Shown: positions 5,104-11,792 of the stretch, in pieces
Numbering within the stretch: the first letter of the stretch is position 1
How the letters are laid out: each line of letters starts with the position of its first letter
NCBI GenBank assembly: GCA_038998005.1
Contig: JAVZIY010000016.1
Location: 1 to 11,792 of the forward strand
Length of the DNA stretch: 11,792 nt
Source of the DNA: CALIKW01 sp038998005
GTDB lineage: Archaea; Aenigmatarchaeota; Aenigmatarchaeia; CG10238-14; SCSR01
Reading direction: 5' to 3'
Made by a program: the position numbers and the translations under genes
The notes under the pieces: model-generated
Seen by the model: the letters and a program-made list of their open reading frames with translations, nothing else
Database searches by the model: none
Told to the model about the DNA's origin: nothing

Positions 5104-5382
5104 CTATTCTTCTACAGCTTCTTCTTCTGGTGGTCCTGTTATATGCTTAATTATAACTATATCTCCAATTGCCATAATCATTGGATATGGTATTATAATA
5201 CCTTTCTTTCCCTTTACTAGTTTTCCTAGGAAAGTATCCTTTGCCGCCTCTATAACTATTGACCTTACTTTAAATCTTGATAAATCAAGCTCTATGTCTG
5301 AAACTTTGCCACAGTAAATTCCTTTTGATGTGAAAACATCCTTACCAAACATGTCATGGATATCCTTAACTGTTATTGGCAT
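5104..5382 (-). CDS. PRC-barrel domain protein, CdpB-like candidate
   Basis: This 92-residue protein consists of a single PRC-barrel: ITVKDIHDMFGKDVFTSKG, then GKVSDIELDLSRFKVRSIVIE, a turn with GKKGIIIPYPMIMAIGDIVII, and a short acidic tail PPEEEAVEE. Stand-alone PRC-barrel proteins in archaea include CdpB1 and CdpB2, which join the SepF-FtsZ division machinery; closeness to ftsZ makes that role likely here but does not prove it. Other PRC-barrel proteins act in RNA metabolism (the RimM type). AAGGAGG directly abuts the first ATG (5388) and stands 6 bases before the second (5382), so I take the second as start. The PqqD-like gene follows after 7 bases. Confidence 0.88.
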   Translation of the reverse strand: MPITVKDIHDMFGKDVFTSKGIYCGKVSDIELDLSRFKVRSIVIEAAKDTFLGKLVKGKKGIIIPYPMIMAIGDIVIIKHITGPPEEEAVEE

Positions 5383-5412
5383 TTTCATCCTCCTTATTTA
5401 TTATTTTTTCAA

Positions 5413-5424
5413 TTTAATATAAAT
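5413..5424. promoter_or_regulatory. Shared AT box between divergent PRC-barrel and deacetylase genes
   Basis: TTTAATATAAAT lies in a 75-base gap between two outward starts (5382 and 5458). Read leftward it would place the PRC-barrel transcript start near 5392, just before its Shine-Dalgarno. Read rightward it would start the deacetylase transcript near 5445, with a leader of about 13 bases. It is the only good TATA candidate for both sides. Confidence 0.45.
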
Positions 5425-5457
5425 TTGAAAGTTTTAACTTAAATAGTTAGTGAAATT

Positions 5458-6531
5458 ATGCCAGGAATTACAGGTTTTGTTTATAGTGATAATTACTTAA
5501 AATATTTTTTTGGGGATGAACATCCTTTTCAACAAATAAGAGTAAAACTTACTTTAGAACTTTTAAAAAAGCTAAATGCTTTTGACTCTAAAGCAAAAAT
5601 TTTTGAAGCAGAAAAAGCAAGTGAAAAAGAGCTTAGGCTTGTTCATTCAAGGGATTATATAGATTTTGTTAAGGAGATGAGCGAAAAAGGTTTTGGCTAC
5701 CTGGATTATGGCGATACCCCTGCTAAAAAAGGAATTTTTGATGGAGCTTGCTATGCAGTTGGTGGAACTTTGAAGGCATGCAAGTTAATCATGGAAGAAA
5801 AAGCTTTACATGCTTTTAATTTAGCTGGAGGCTTACATCACGCATTGCCTGATAGAGCATCAGGATTTTGTGTTTTCAATGATATTGCTATAGGGATAAG
5901 ATATTTGCAGAAAAAATATGGTCTTGAAAAAATTGCAGTAATTGATATTGACGGCCATCATGGTGATGCAACACAAAAAATATTTTATTCTGAACCTATA
6001 CTTAAAATTTCTTTTCACAGAATTGGAATTTTTCCTGGTTCAGGCTATATAGAAGAAATAGGAGAAGGAAAAGGTAGAGGTTATTCTGTCAACATTCCTT
6101 TGCCAACAGGGACTTTTGATGATGCTTATTTATATGCTTTTAATGAAATTGTAATTCCTTTAATTAAAAAGTACAAACCAGAAATTATAATAAATCAGTT
6201 TGGAATAGATGCACATTTTTCAGATTGCTTAGTTGATTTATCCTTAACTTCAAAGAGCTACGAGGAAATTGCTGAAAAGATACATAAGTTAGCGCATGAA
6301 ATTTGTAATGGAAAATATTTAGTTTTAGGTGGAGGAGGCTATAATATAGAAAAGACTGTTAATTGCTGGGCTTTAGCATTTTTAAAAATTTCTGGAGTAA
6401 AAGTTAAGGAAAAAGATTTGGATAAGCTTAGAGATAAAATTGAAATTGAAAAAGATGAAAGAGTTTTTGAGATTGTAAAGGAAAATGTGGAAAGATTAAA
6501 GGAAATTATTTTTCCTTTGCATGAGTTATAA
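5458..6531 (+). CDS. HDAC/AcuC-family zinc deacetylase
   Basis: A 357-residue member of the arginase/deacetylase fold, class I HDAC and acetoin utilisation AcuC group; it should remove acetyl groups from lysine or a small amine such as a polyamine. The active-site set is present: the His dyad in GGLHHAL (His127-128), DIDGHHGD with zinc ligands Asp165 and His167, the third zinc ligand Asp251 in GIDAHFSD, and GGGGYN with the catalytic Tyr295. The length fits the family. The last 50 residues are charged, probably helical. There is no signal peptide, so it is cytoplasmic. In archaea the likely targets include chromatin proteins such as Alba or histones, but none is seen here. It is divergent from the PRC-barrel gene, and its stop codon overlaps the TATA region of tRNA-Ser. 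Confidence 0.95.
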   Translation: MPGITGFVYSDNYLKYFFGDEHPFQQIRVKLTLELLKKLNAFDSKAKIFEAEKASEKELRLVHSRDYIDFVKEMSEKGFGYLDYGDTPAKKGIFDGACYAVGGTLKACKLIMEEKALHAFNLAGGLHHALPDRASGFCVFNDIAIGIRYLQKKYGLEKIAVIDIDGHHGDATQKIFYSEPILKISFHRIGIFPGSGYIEEIGEGKGRGYSVNIPLPTGTFDDAYLYAFNEIVIPLIKKYKPEIIINQFGIDAHFSDCLVDLSLTSKSYEEIAEKIHKLAHEICNGKYLVLGGGGYNIEKTVNCWALAFLKISGVKVKEKDLDKLRDKIEIEKDERVFEIVKENVERLKEIIFPLHEL

Positions 6532-6538
6532 ATTTAAA
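6526..6538 (+). promoter_or_regulatory. TATA box of tRNA-Ser overlapping the deacetylase stop codon
   Basis: TTATAAATTTAAA is centred about 26 bases before the tRNA 5' end at 6558, the archaeal optimum. It includes the last two codons (TTA TAA) of the deacetylase gene. A second AT run, TATATTATATAG (6544-6555), is too close to serve as the box. Confidence 0.6.
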
Positions 6539-6557
6539 TTGCCTATATTATATAGAT

Positions 6558-6640
6558 GCCCGGGTGGCCGAATGGTAAGGCGCTAGCCTGCTAAGCTAGT
6601 GGGGCTTTGCCCCTTCAGGGTTCGAATCCCTGCCCGGGCG
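6558..6640 (+). tRNA. tRNA-Ser(GCU)
   Basis: Acceptor GCCCGGG (6558-6564) pairs with CCCGGGC (6633-6639), with discriminator G6640 and no CCA encoded. The anticodon stem CTAGC/GCTAG holds loop CTGCTAA, anticodon GCT, reading AGC and AGU. The long variable arm with a GGGGC/GCCCC hairpin and the T-arm CAGGG-TTCGAAT-CCCTG confirm a class II tRNA-Ser. No intron is seen. Four T residues follow at 6644-6647 as a weak terminator. Confidence 0.97.
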
Positions 6641-6796
6641 TGCTTTTGATGATTTTAACAGATGTATTTAATAACTGAGAAGTGGAAAGATTAATAACAT
6701 AGAAACTTGTCTCATTCTTAATTTTTGATGTAACTTTTGTTATAATAACAACAAAGCCAAAAAATTTATAAATGACATTCAATTCAAATTAAATTT
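6641..6796. other. Gene-free stretch after tRNA-Ser with a palindrome
   Basis: I see no gene here. TTGTTAT (6737-6743) and ATAACAA (6745-6751) are perfect inverted repeats around one A. With one extra C bulged out the stem extends to CTTT/AAAG. AAATTTATAAATG at about 6762-6774 resembles a TATA box, but no credible plus-strand gene follows it. Confidence 0.4.
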
Positions 6797-7048
6797 TTAT
6801 ACGAGATTAAGAATAACGCTACATGCTATCCCACAACTAATGATAAAATACACTATTAGTCTTTCTTCAGTAATAGGATGTGGAAGTCTATAAATATATC
6901 TCTTCATGAATTTCATAAGATCTGTATCCCTTTCATTTAGTGATTTAAGCTCTTTGGGTTTTTTACTGGAACAAAAGTGTGAGTCACGTGCACAGAGTAC
7001 AACATCATTTCCATTAACTTCTAGTCCATTTCTTCCTACTATACTCAT
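6797..7048 (-). CDS. Orphan 83-residue protein with a C-terminal membrane segment
   Basis: I do not recognise this frame. The first half is polar with VNGNDVVLCARDSHFCSS, including a Cys-x6-Cys pair, and a Lys/Glu-rich stretch. The last 20 residues (from LIVYFI to the end LNLV) are hydrophobic with two further Cys, so it would be a tail-anchored membrane protein with the N-terminal part in the cytoplasm. No Shine-Dalgarno or good TATA box precedes ATG 7048. Just upstream, in frame, GTG AGT GAG CCA AAA AAG AAA TAG looks like an N-terminus cut by a stop. It lies between tRNA-Ser and a core gene, a usual place for acquired or decaying DNA. It may be real, a remnant or chance. Confidence 0.4.
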   Translation of the reverse strand: MSIVGRNGLEVNGNDVVLCARDSHFCSSKKPKELKSLNERDTDLMKFMKRYIYRLPHPITEERLIVYFIISCGIACSVILNLV

Positions 7049-7222
7049 ATCTATTCCCTATTTCTTTTTTGGCTCACTCACAGGATAACCTACTCTCAGT
7101 AAATCTTATTTTAACTTTCTTAAGTCGTTACATCCAAAAGAGTGTCTGAAGCATAAAATTGGGAAATTCTCCTTTCCATAGATAATAATTATGGTTAAGA
7201 TATTTTATAATTAAAATCTTAC
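7049..7222. other. Intergenic stretch, no supported gene
   Basis: Only very short frames occur, such as the minus-strand MERRISQFYASDTLLD peptide ending before 7120. No Shine-Dalgarno, RNA gene or repeat is evident. With the orphan ORF it makes the 6641-7222 segment the least gene-like part of the window. Confidence 0.4.
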
Positions 7223-8092
7223 TTACTTTAACCCAAGAATAAGAAGAATTATCAAACCCAAAGCTAAAGGAATTGGTAAGCCAGGAATCGGTTTTTTAAA
7301 TTTGGTTAAGATTATTAAATTGAGCAAAATTCCTGCATTCAAAACTAAAAGCATAGAAATAAATCCCGAGAAATTTCCTAAGAGAAAGGCAGATGAAGCA
7401 AAAAGAGAGTAGAAAACTAAATCACCAGATCCGATAGAAAATCCACCAACATTTGCGATAAAAATTCCTAAACTTATTCCTTTTTTTGCTCTTCCTTTTT
7501 TAATCTTTTTAACCTTTGCTTCCTTCTTCAATTCCTTTATTAAAATTTTTAAAGGACCAAAGAATACAGCAAAGATATCATAGAGCAAGAAAAATAATGG
7601 GATTAAGTAAAGCGTTGGAGGGGAGAACATTAAAGAAAACAAGCAGCCAAGTTCAGAGCAGGCAAAAAAGCTTGAAATATTAGAAAGCAGAAAGTTTGGT
7701 TTTATAGCTGAGTATATTACAAAACCAATTAAAATAAAAGTAAAAGCATAAGCTATTAAAGCACTTAAAATTTCAGGTAAAAAATTCGAAAGAATTGCAA
7801 AAATAAAAACAGGGTTTAATAAAAAGATTAAAGTTATTGAAATTAAGATTGTGAAAATTTTGAAAAAGCCTAAGCCGAAAAATTTTAGGATGAAAATAAA
7901 AATTAAAGTGAAAATTATCACAGGAAATAATAAAGCTAAAGCATTCATGCTAGCTTGCTCTACACTTAAATTTCCAAAAGGTTCGTAAGAAGGAACTTCT
8001 ATCTGAAGGAGAAGGAAATTGTAGGTTAAAAATACAGAGAAAATCTGGGTTAAAAGAGCGAATAAAATTAATAGTATTAAATTCCTTTCCAT
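7223..8092 (-). CDS. Presenilin/signal peptide peptidase-family intramembrane aspartyl protease
   Basis: This 289-residue, multi-span protein should cut proteins within the membrane. The two catalytic Asp are visible: Asp172 in LLYDIFAVFFGP (the YD motif) and Asp224 in SIGSGDLVFYS (GxGD). The PAL-type motif is PGLPIPLALG (270-279), with Pro-Ile-Pro in place of strict PAL. About nine hydrophobic segments can be drawn, the usual number for the family, with a basic loop (KELKKEAKVKKIKKGRAKKG, 186-204) between the YD and GxGD helices, where presenilins are cleaved or processed. Substrates are unknown; they could be signal peptides or membrane-anchored surface proteins such as the large protein at the right edge. 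The ATG has no Shine-Dalgarno but has an AT box at about -29, so it is probably leaderless. It is divergent from the zinc-ribbon gene. Confidence 0.93.
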   Translation of the reverse strand: MERNLILLILFALLTQIFSVFLTYNFLLLQIEVPSYEPFGNLSVEQASMNALALLFPVIIFTLIFIFILKFFGLGFFKIFTILISITLIFLLNPVFIFAILSNFLPEILSALIAYAFTFILIGFVIYSAIKPNFLLSNISSFFACSELGCLFSLMFSPPTLYLIPLFFLLYDIFAVFFGPLKILIKELKKEAKVKKIKKGRAKKGISLGIFIANVGGFSIGSGDLVFYSLFASSAFLLGNFSGFISMLLVLNAGILLNLIILTKFKKPIPGLPIPLALGLIILLILGLK

Positions 8093-8114
8093 TTTTAAAA
8101 TTTGTTTTTTAGAT

Positions 8115-8126
8115 AAAAAATTTAAG
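8115..8126. promoter_or_regulatory. Central AT box serving two divergent leaderless genes
   Basis: AAAAAATTTAAG sits in the middle of a 56-base gap. It is about 27-29 bases from the ATG on each side (8092 minus, 8149 plus). Neither gene has a Shine-Dalgarno sequence. One shared or two overlapping TATA boxes would then drive both, with transcripts starting at or next to the ATGs. Confidence 0.5.
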
Positions 8127-8148
8127 TTTAACTGTTAATCTTAAAGAT

Positions 8149-8478
8149 ATGAATATTTTTGAAAGTCTATATAAATGCCCAATCTGTTTGGATAGAAAGT
8201 TAAGAATAGTTTACGGAAAAAAAGGGATAGAAAAGTACGCTTGCTTTAATTGTGGAAATATTTGGGATTCTAAATTTATAGATTCTCTTTATTCTGGAAA
8301 TGAAAAACTTAACATAGATTTTCTTGCTGAAGAATTTTTAAGAATGTTTCCTCATGATCATAATTCAATAGAGGAGAATTTGGTAGATTTTCAGCCAGAA
8401 CTAAAAATTAAGCTTAAGTATGAAAGTAGAAAAAAACTAATTTCAAAAATAAAGGAAAAAATGAAAAAACAAGATTAA
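8149..8478 (+). CDS. Small zinc-ribbon protein
   Basis: 109 residues. Cys10-x2-Cys13 and Cys32-x2-Cys35 (CPIC ... CFNCG) form a treble-clef or zinc-ribbon, with the second knuckle followed by NIWD. The rest is polar and helical, with a Lys-rich end (KKLISKIKEKMKKQ) and an HDH triplet in the middle (MFPHDHN). It has no enzyme motif and may bind nucleic acid or a protein partner. It stands 22 bases before scpB on the same strand, so it is probably in one operon with it and may act in transcription or chromosome structure; that is inference from position. I do not recognise a named family. Confidence 0.82.
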   Translation: MNIFESLYKCPICLDRKLRIVYGKKGIEKYACFNCGNIWDSKFIDSLYSGNEKLNIDFLAEEFLRMFPHDHNSIEENLVDFQPELKIKLKYESRKKLISKIKEKMKKQD

Positions 8479-8500
8479 GTTTCTCGCTAATAATTATATT

Positions 8501-8989
8501 ATGAACAAAAAAGCTTTAATTGAGGCAGCCCTTTTCGTTTCAGAAAAACCTTTGAGCTTGGAAAGACTTTCTAAAATTTTTGATATAAGTCAAGAGGAAA
8601 TAAAAAGTTTGATGGAAGAGATGAAAAAGGATTTTCAAAGAAACGATAGAGGAATAGAACTTGTTGAAGCTCCAGAAGGTTTTGAATTTAGGGTTAAAGC
8701 TGAATATAGGGAAAAAGTTTCAAGGTTAGCTCCTTTAGCTGATTTAAGTAATGGGATGCTTAGGAGCTTAGCTATAATTACAGTTAAACAACCTATAAAG
8801 CAATCCACAATAGTCCAAATTCAAGGAAACAAAGCTTATGGATATATAAAACTTTTGGAGGAAAAAGGTTTGATAAAAAGCGAAAAATGCGGAAGAACAA
8901 AGCTTTTAAGGACAACAAGCGAGTTTGAAAAGTATTTTGGGAAAAGTGTTGAGGAAGTAAAAAAGATGATTGAAGAAAAAGTTAAGTAG
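8501..8989 (+). CDS. scpB: Segregation and condensation protein ScpB
   Basis: 162 residues with the two winged-helix domains of ScpB. The first starts KALIEAALFVSEKPLSLERL (about 4-70), the second has LRSLAIITVKQPIKQSTIVQIQG and ends GRTKLLRTTSEFEKYFG (about 85-147). ScpB dimers with the kleisin ScpA and SMC form the condensin that organises and segregates chromosomes. No scpA or smc lies in the window. The length is slightly short for the family, but both domains are complete. There is no Shine-Dalgarno before the ATG; the gene follows the zinc-ribbon gene after 22 bases. Its last 8 bases overlap the end of the converging surface-protein gene. Confidence 0.93.
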   Translation: MNKKALIEAALFVSEKPLSLERLSKIFDISQEEIKSLMEEMKKDFQRNDRGIELVEAPEGFEFRVKAEYREKVSRLAPLADLSNGMLRSLAIITVKQPIKQSTIVQIQGNKAYGYIKLLEEKGLIKSEKCGRTKLLRTTSEFEKYFGKSVEEVKKMIEEKVK

Positions 8990-11792
8990 ATTTCTTCCAC
9001 TTTTTTCTCAAAACTTCCCATTCATCAACTTTTGGTTTTCTCATGAATTTCAAGTAAGCTAAAATTAAGCAACCACTTCCTATACTAACTCCTATTCCAA
9101 CATAAACTTTTATATCTATCCTTTTACCTTCTTCTTTCCTTTCTTCAGTTTTACTCAAAGCTAAGGAATAGGCTTGATTCGCAAGTCTTATAGCATTATT
9201 ATAATCTCCATTTTCAAATGCAGTTTTAGCCATTTCCAATAGCTCTTCTGCATCGCTCACATCCAAATTCATTTGCTTAATTTCTCTAATTTTCCTTTCA
9301 GCTAAATTAATTACATTTTCAGCATTCATCCTAAGTTCATCAGTTGCATTTTCAGTTATATTCTGAGTAATATTCTGAGTCACATTTTCAGTTATATTCT
9401 GAGTAATATTCTGCACAGCTCCTAAAACTCTGACTTTCAAGTACTTATAAGCAAAGGCAAGCTCTAAAGAGTAAGCCCTTACTTTAACATAATATTCACC
9501 AGAAGCATTTTCAAAAGGTTTTAAAGTTAAGGTAAATTCTTTTGTTTCTGCAAACTTTAGCTTGTTTATATAGGAAGGAGAAAAAGTTATGTTACAGCAA
9601 TTGCTTTCAATTAATAAAGTTATATTATTCAAAGTAGTATTTTGAGGATTAACTACTCTTGCCTTAACAGTTTTTGTTTCTCCTCTTGAGATATTTATTT
9701 CTTCTGGCTCGAGGAAAAGATATAAGCCAAAAGATGCTCCTGAAAATTCAATTATCCCACCTCCAGAGCTTCCTCCTGAAGAAGGACAATCTTGAGGACA
9801 GTTTGAATAAGTTTCACCAGAATCGCAAATTCCATTCCCACAATATGCTTGGTATAAAGTAGTGAATTCATATGTTTGGGAAGTATTACAATTGCCAGCT
9901 TTATCGCAAGAGGAAACTTTATAGTAATACTTTGTGTTTGAATTTAACCCGTAAATAGTAAAAATATGACTAGTTGAAAAAGAAGTAGAGTTTAACTGAT
10001 AATTCAAATTTGTTGAGGATGTTCCGTAATATAGAGTTGAATTTGTTGGCTCATTAGTTTGCCAGGAAATTATAGCATAAGTATAGGATGGAGTTGCACT
10101 TACACTTGAAATTATTGGCAAGGTTCTATCAACTATTAAAGTACAGTTTTTATTGCCCCAATCATAGAAAGAAGAATTGTCATAAACCAAGTAATTCCAG
10201 ATATAAACTCCTTCTGCTAAGCTTAAGGCAGTGCCGTTTTCTGTATTATTTGAAATAAAAATAGTTTCATTTTTTTGCCAAGTTCCGCTGAAATTTCCGT
10301 ATAGGCTTGCATTTACAAGCTTAAAATCATCTATAGCAGTTAAGTTTAGCCAAACTGATTGAGAATTTGTGTAGTAAGTATAATTTGGACATTCAAGAAA
10401 AGTAACAGGTGGTTTATCATATAAGTATTTATAGAAGAAGTTGATAGAACGATTCATTATTTCTTTTCTATCTTGAGAATTGTTTATTCCTTCAAAACCA
10501 AAAGCAAGGTAAATTAAGTTATATTTTAAAGTTTGTGCTCTTATTCCAGCATACCCATTCTGGAAATATTTGAAGGAAGGATTTGCAAATTCATCATAAG
10601 GCTCGATTTCATCAGGCCAAAATTGATTGTTAGCACCATCCCCTCCATGAATATCAAAAATTAAGCCATTTCCTATCTCATCCTCTTCCATCCCTTCTAT
10701 TTTTAGTATATCCGTATCATCCCTTACATATTTTGAATGAAGATAGTTTTTGTAAAACTCTAGAGAATAGATATCATAGCCTATATCCTGACCTGAAATG
10801 AACAGGTTACCACCATTATCTAGAAAATCTTTAATCGAAGCAATTTCATTGCTTGTTAATGTGGTTATCCAATCATTGCCAGTAAACCAAATCGTTATGT
10901 TAAAATCTAGAAGAGTAAAATTTGTAGGTATGCCAAGTTCAGTCGTGTCCCATAAAACATAATCTATTCCATTATCTTCTAAAGCCTGCTTGTAATAACT
11001 TTCGTAGGAAGAAAATTTATCATCATCTACCAAAATCACATCTGCATTTGTTATCGTGAGAAATTTTGATAGAATGTTATTCTCCAAAAATGTCTCGCTT
11101 TCATTTCCAACAACATAAATTGATAAATTAAAAACTCCTGTTGAAGAATTTGAGTAGTTAAAGTACACTTGAATAGATTCCATAGAGCTTAAGTTTATAG
11201 TTTTATTCTCAACATTAGTTCCATTAACCAAAAACATTACAGAAATGTTTGTCTCATTTTCAATTCCATAGTTTGAAATTTTTGCTTCTAAAGTGAAATT
11301 TTCGTTTGGTCTTATATACGGCTTATTTATTTTAATCCCTTCTACTTCTAAATCATGTTGCTCTGAGCTATAATTGCTCCAAGTAAGTGCATTGTAAAGC
11401 AATTGAATGTCATATTCCTTTGAATAATATTCTGGCATATGAGTGATATAGCTAACATTTTTATATTTGTTAACTATTATCGCACTTACATTATTATTCG
11501 AAAGGGAAATGAAGGTACCTCTAATTAAATCACTTTCATTCCATGTATAATCGCTCGGAACACAAGAAACAGGATAATTAGGATAATAACTTTGAGGAAT
11601 ATTTTTAAAAATAGGATGGGTATCATTTATTACATCCACATACTCAAAATACCCAGCCTTATAGCTTAAGTCATCCCTCATGCCAAATAAAGGAGCAAGT
11701 TTGTTATTGTTTGGTATATAGTACCATAAAGTTCCTGCAGTAGCTATTAAACCATGCCCTTCTTTAGTATATTTTTTTATTGCTTCTATTTC
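8982..11792 (-). CDS. Very large glycosylated surface protein, 5' end beyond the window
   Basis: The frame is open through the right edge, so 936 residues are visible and the N-terminus is missing; the internal Met at 11681 is not the start. In order, by visible residue: a ThuA/GATase-like domain (1-145; EGHGLIATAGTL and LFGMRDDL), a CARDB-like beta domain (148-247), a second GATase-like alpha/beta domain (250-460; VILVDDDKFSSYESYY, LDNGGNLFISGQDIG), an Ig-like domain (465-555), a fibronectin type III domain (558-645), a Cys motif CGNGICDSGE...CPQDC (650-669), a Gly/Ser linker, another beta domain (692-789), two 12-residue repeats rich in NIT (794-817), a coiled coil (821-882), one membrane helix (896-916) and a basic tail KKWKKST. 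More than 30 N-x-S/T sequons suggest heavy N-glycosylation. It is probably an anchored S-layer-like or adhesive protein; function unknown. Confidence 0.88.
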   Translation of the reverse strand, partial: EIEAIKKYTKEGHGLIATAGTLWYYIPNNNKLAPLFGMRDDLSYKAGYFEYVDVINDTHPIFKNIPQSYYPNYPVSCVPSDYTWNESDLIRGTFISLSNNNVSAIIVNKYKNVSYITHMPEYYSKEYDIQLLYNALTWSNYSSEQHDLEVEGIKINKPYIRPNENFTLEAKISNYGIENETNISVMFLVNGTNVENKTINLSSMESIQVYFNYSNSSTGVFNLSIYVVGNESETFLENNILSKFLTITNADVILVDDDKFSSYESYYKQALEDNGIDYVLWDTTELGIPTNFTLLDFNITIWFTGNDWITTLTSNEIASIKDFLDNGGNLFISGQDIGYDIYSLEFYKNYLHSKYVRDDTDILKIEGMEEDEIGNGLIFDIHGGDGANNQFWPDEIEPYDEFANPSFKYFQNGYAGIRAQTLKYNLIYLAFGFEGINNSQDRKEIMNRSINFFYKYLYDKPPVTFLECPNYTYYTNSQSVWLNLTAIDDFKLVNASLYGNFSGTWQKNETIFISNNTENGTALSLAEGVYIWNYLVYDNSSFYDWGNKNCTLIVDRTLPIISSVSATPSYTYAIISWQTNEPTNSTLYYGTSSTNLNYQLNSTSFSTSHIFTIYGLNSNTKYYYKVSSCDKAGNCNTSQTYEFTTLYQAYCGNGICDSGETYSNCPQDCPSSGGSSGGGIIEFSGASFGLYLFLEPEEINISRGETKTVKARVVNPQNTTLNNITLLIESNCCNITFSPSYINKLKFAETKEFTLTLKPFENASGEYYVKVRAYSLELAFAYKYLKVRVLGAVQNITQNITENVTQNITQNITENATDELRMNAENVINLAERKIREIKQMNLDVSDAEELLEMAKTAFENGDYNNAIRLANQAYSLALSKTEERKEEGKRIDIKVYVGIGVSIGSGCLILAYLKFMRKPKVDEWEVLRKKWKKST
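9347..9413 (-). repeat. Tandem 36-base repeat coding for NIT-rich 12-residue units
   Basis: Two 31-base copies, identical as read (9347-9377 and 9383-9413), lie 36 bases apart inside the surface-protein gene. Each encodes QNITQNITEN(V/A)T, so the segment has sequons every few residues. The near-perfect DNA identity means a recent duplication, and copy number is likely to vary. Confidence 0.8.

Noticed and set aside
5383..5388. ATG 5388 as start of the PRC-barrel gene
   Set aside because: The Shine-Dalgarno directly abuts it; the next ATG at 5382 has the normal 6-base spacing.
6906..7088. Plus-strand frame opposite the orphan ORF
   Set aside because: Ser/Phe-rich, antisense composition and no ribosome site; the minus frame is more protein-like.
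7049..7090. TAG read as pyrrolysine before the orphan ORF
   Set aside because: TAG ends at least five genes here as a normal stop, so recoding is not supported.
9674..9862. Plus-strand frame inside the surface-protein gene
   Set aside because: Shadow frame with no homology, promoter or ribosome site.
1..11792. CRISPR array, rRNA or insertion sequence
   Set aside because: No regularly spaced repeats, rRNA sequence, transposase or terminal inverted repeats were seen in the window.

Overview
The window looks like the chromosome of an AT-rich archaeon. The evidence is an archaeal-type AsnRS and FtsZ, an archaeal presenilin/SPP-type protease, a class I HDAC-like deacetylase, a PRC-barrel protein, TATA boxes about 25-30 bases before several starts, a mix of leaderless and Shine-Dalgarno (GGAGG, GGTG) starts, and poly-T tracts as the only terminators. 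Fully GC-paired tRNA acceptor stems in a very AT-rich background suggest a thermophile. Short genes, tight spacing, a possible tiny tRNA intron and the Cys motif CGNGxCDxGE fit a DPANN-like lineage, but the window cannot settle the taxonomy.

Layout. Positions 1-1255 hold an unrecognised protein running off the left edge (minus) and, divergent to it, a calcineurin-like phosphoesterase ORF (plus) that runs into the 3' end of a tRNA gene. Positions 1256-3062 are a minus-strand unit: asnS (asparaginyl-tRNA synthetase), a NUDIX hydrolase, then tRNA-Asn(GUU), so the enzyme and its substrate tRNA are encoded together. The NUDIX stop codon lies inside the tRNA, and the tRNA has a 12-base D-loop insertion that looks like a minimal archaeal intron. 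A possible small ORF sits just upstream of asnS. Positions 3063-3531 are a long regulatory region with several repeats and a palindrome before ftsZ.

Positions 3532-5382 look like a cell-division neighbourhood: ftsZ, then a strongly SD-preceded 22-residue acidic microprotein, and converging on them a PRC-barrel gene followed by a PqqD-like gene. PRC-barrel proteins (CdpB) are known partners of SepF/FtsZ in archaea, so this cluster is the best candidate for something undescribed. Next come an HDAC-family deacetylase (5458-6531) and tRNA-Ser(GCU), then a sparse segment (6641-7222) with one orphan 83-residue ORF.

Positions 7223-8989 carry a presenilin-family membrane protease (minus) divergent from a zinc-ribbon protein and ScpB (plus). 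The right end is one very large, heavily sequon-rich surface protein anchored by a C-terminal membrane segment (minus, running off the right edge), which overlaps the 3' end of scpB. The window is mainly core cell biology (translation, division, chromosome structure, surface), with odd, possibly acquired or decaying pieces beside both tRNA genes.
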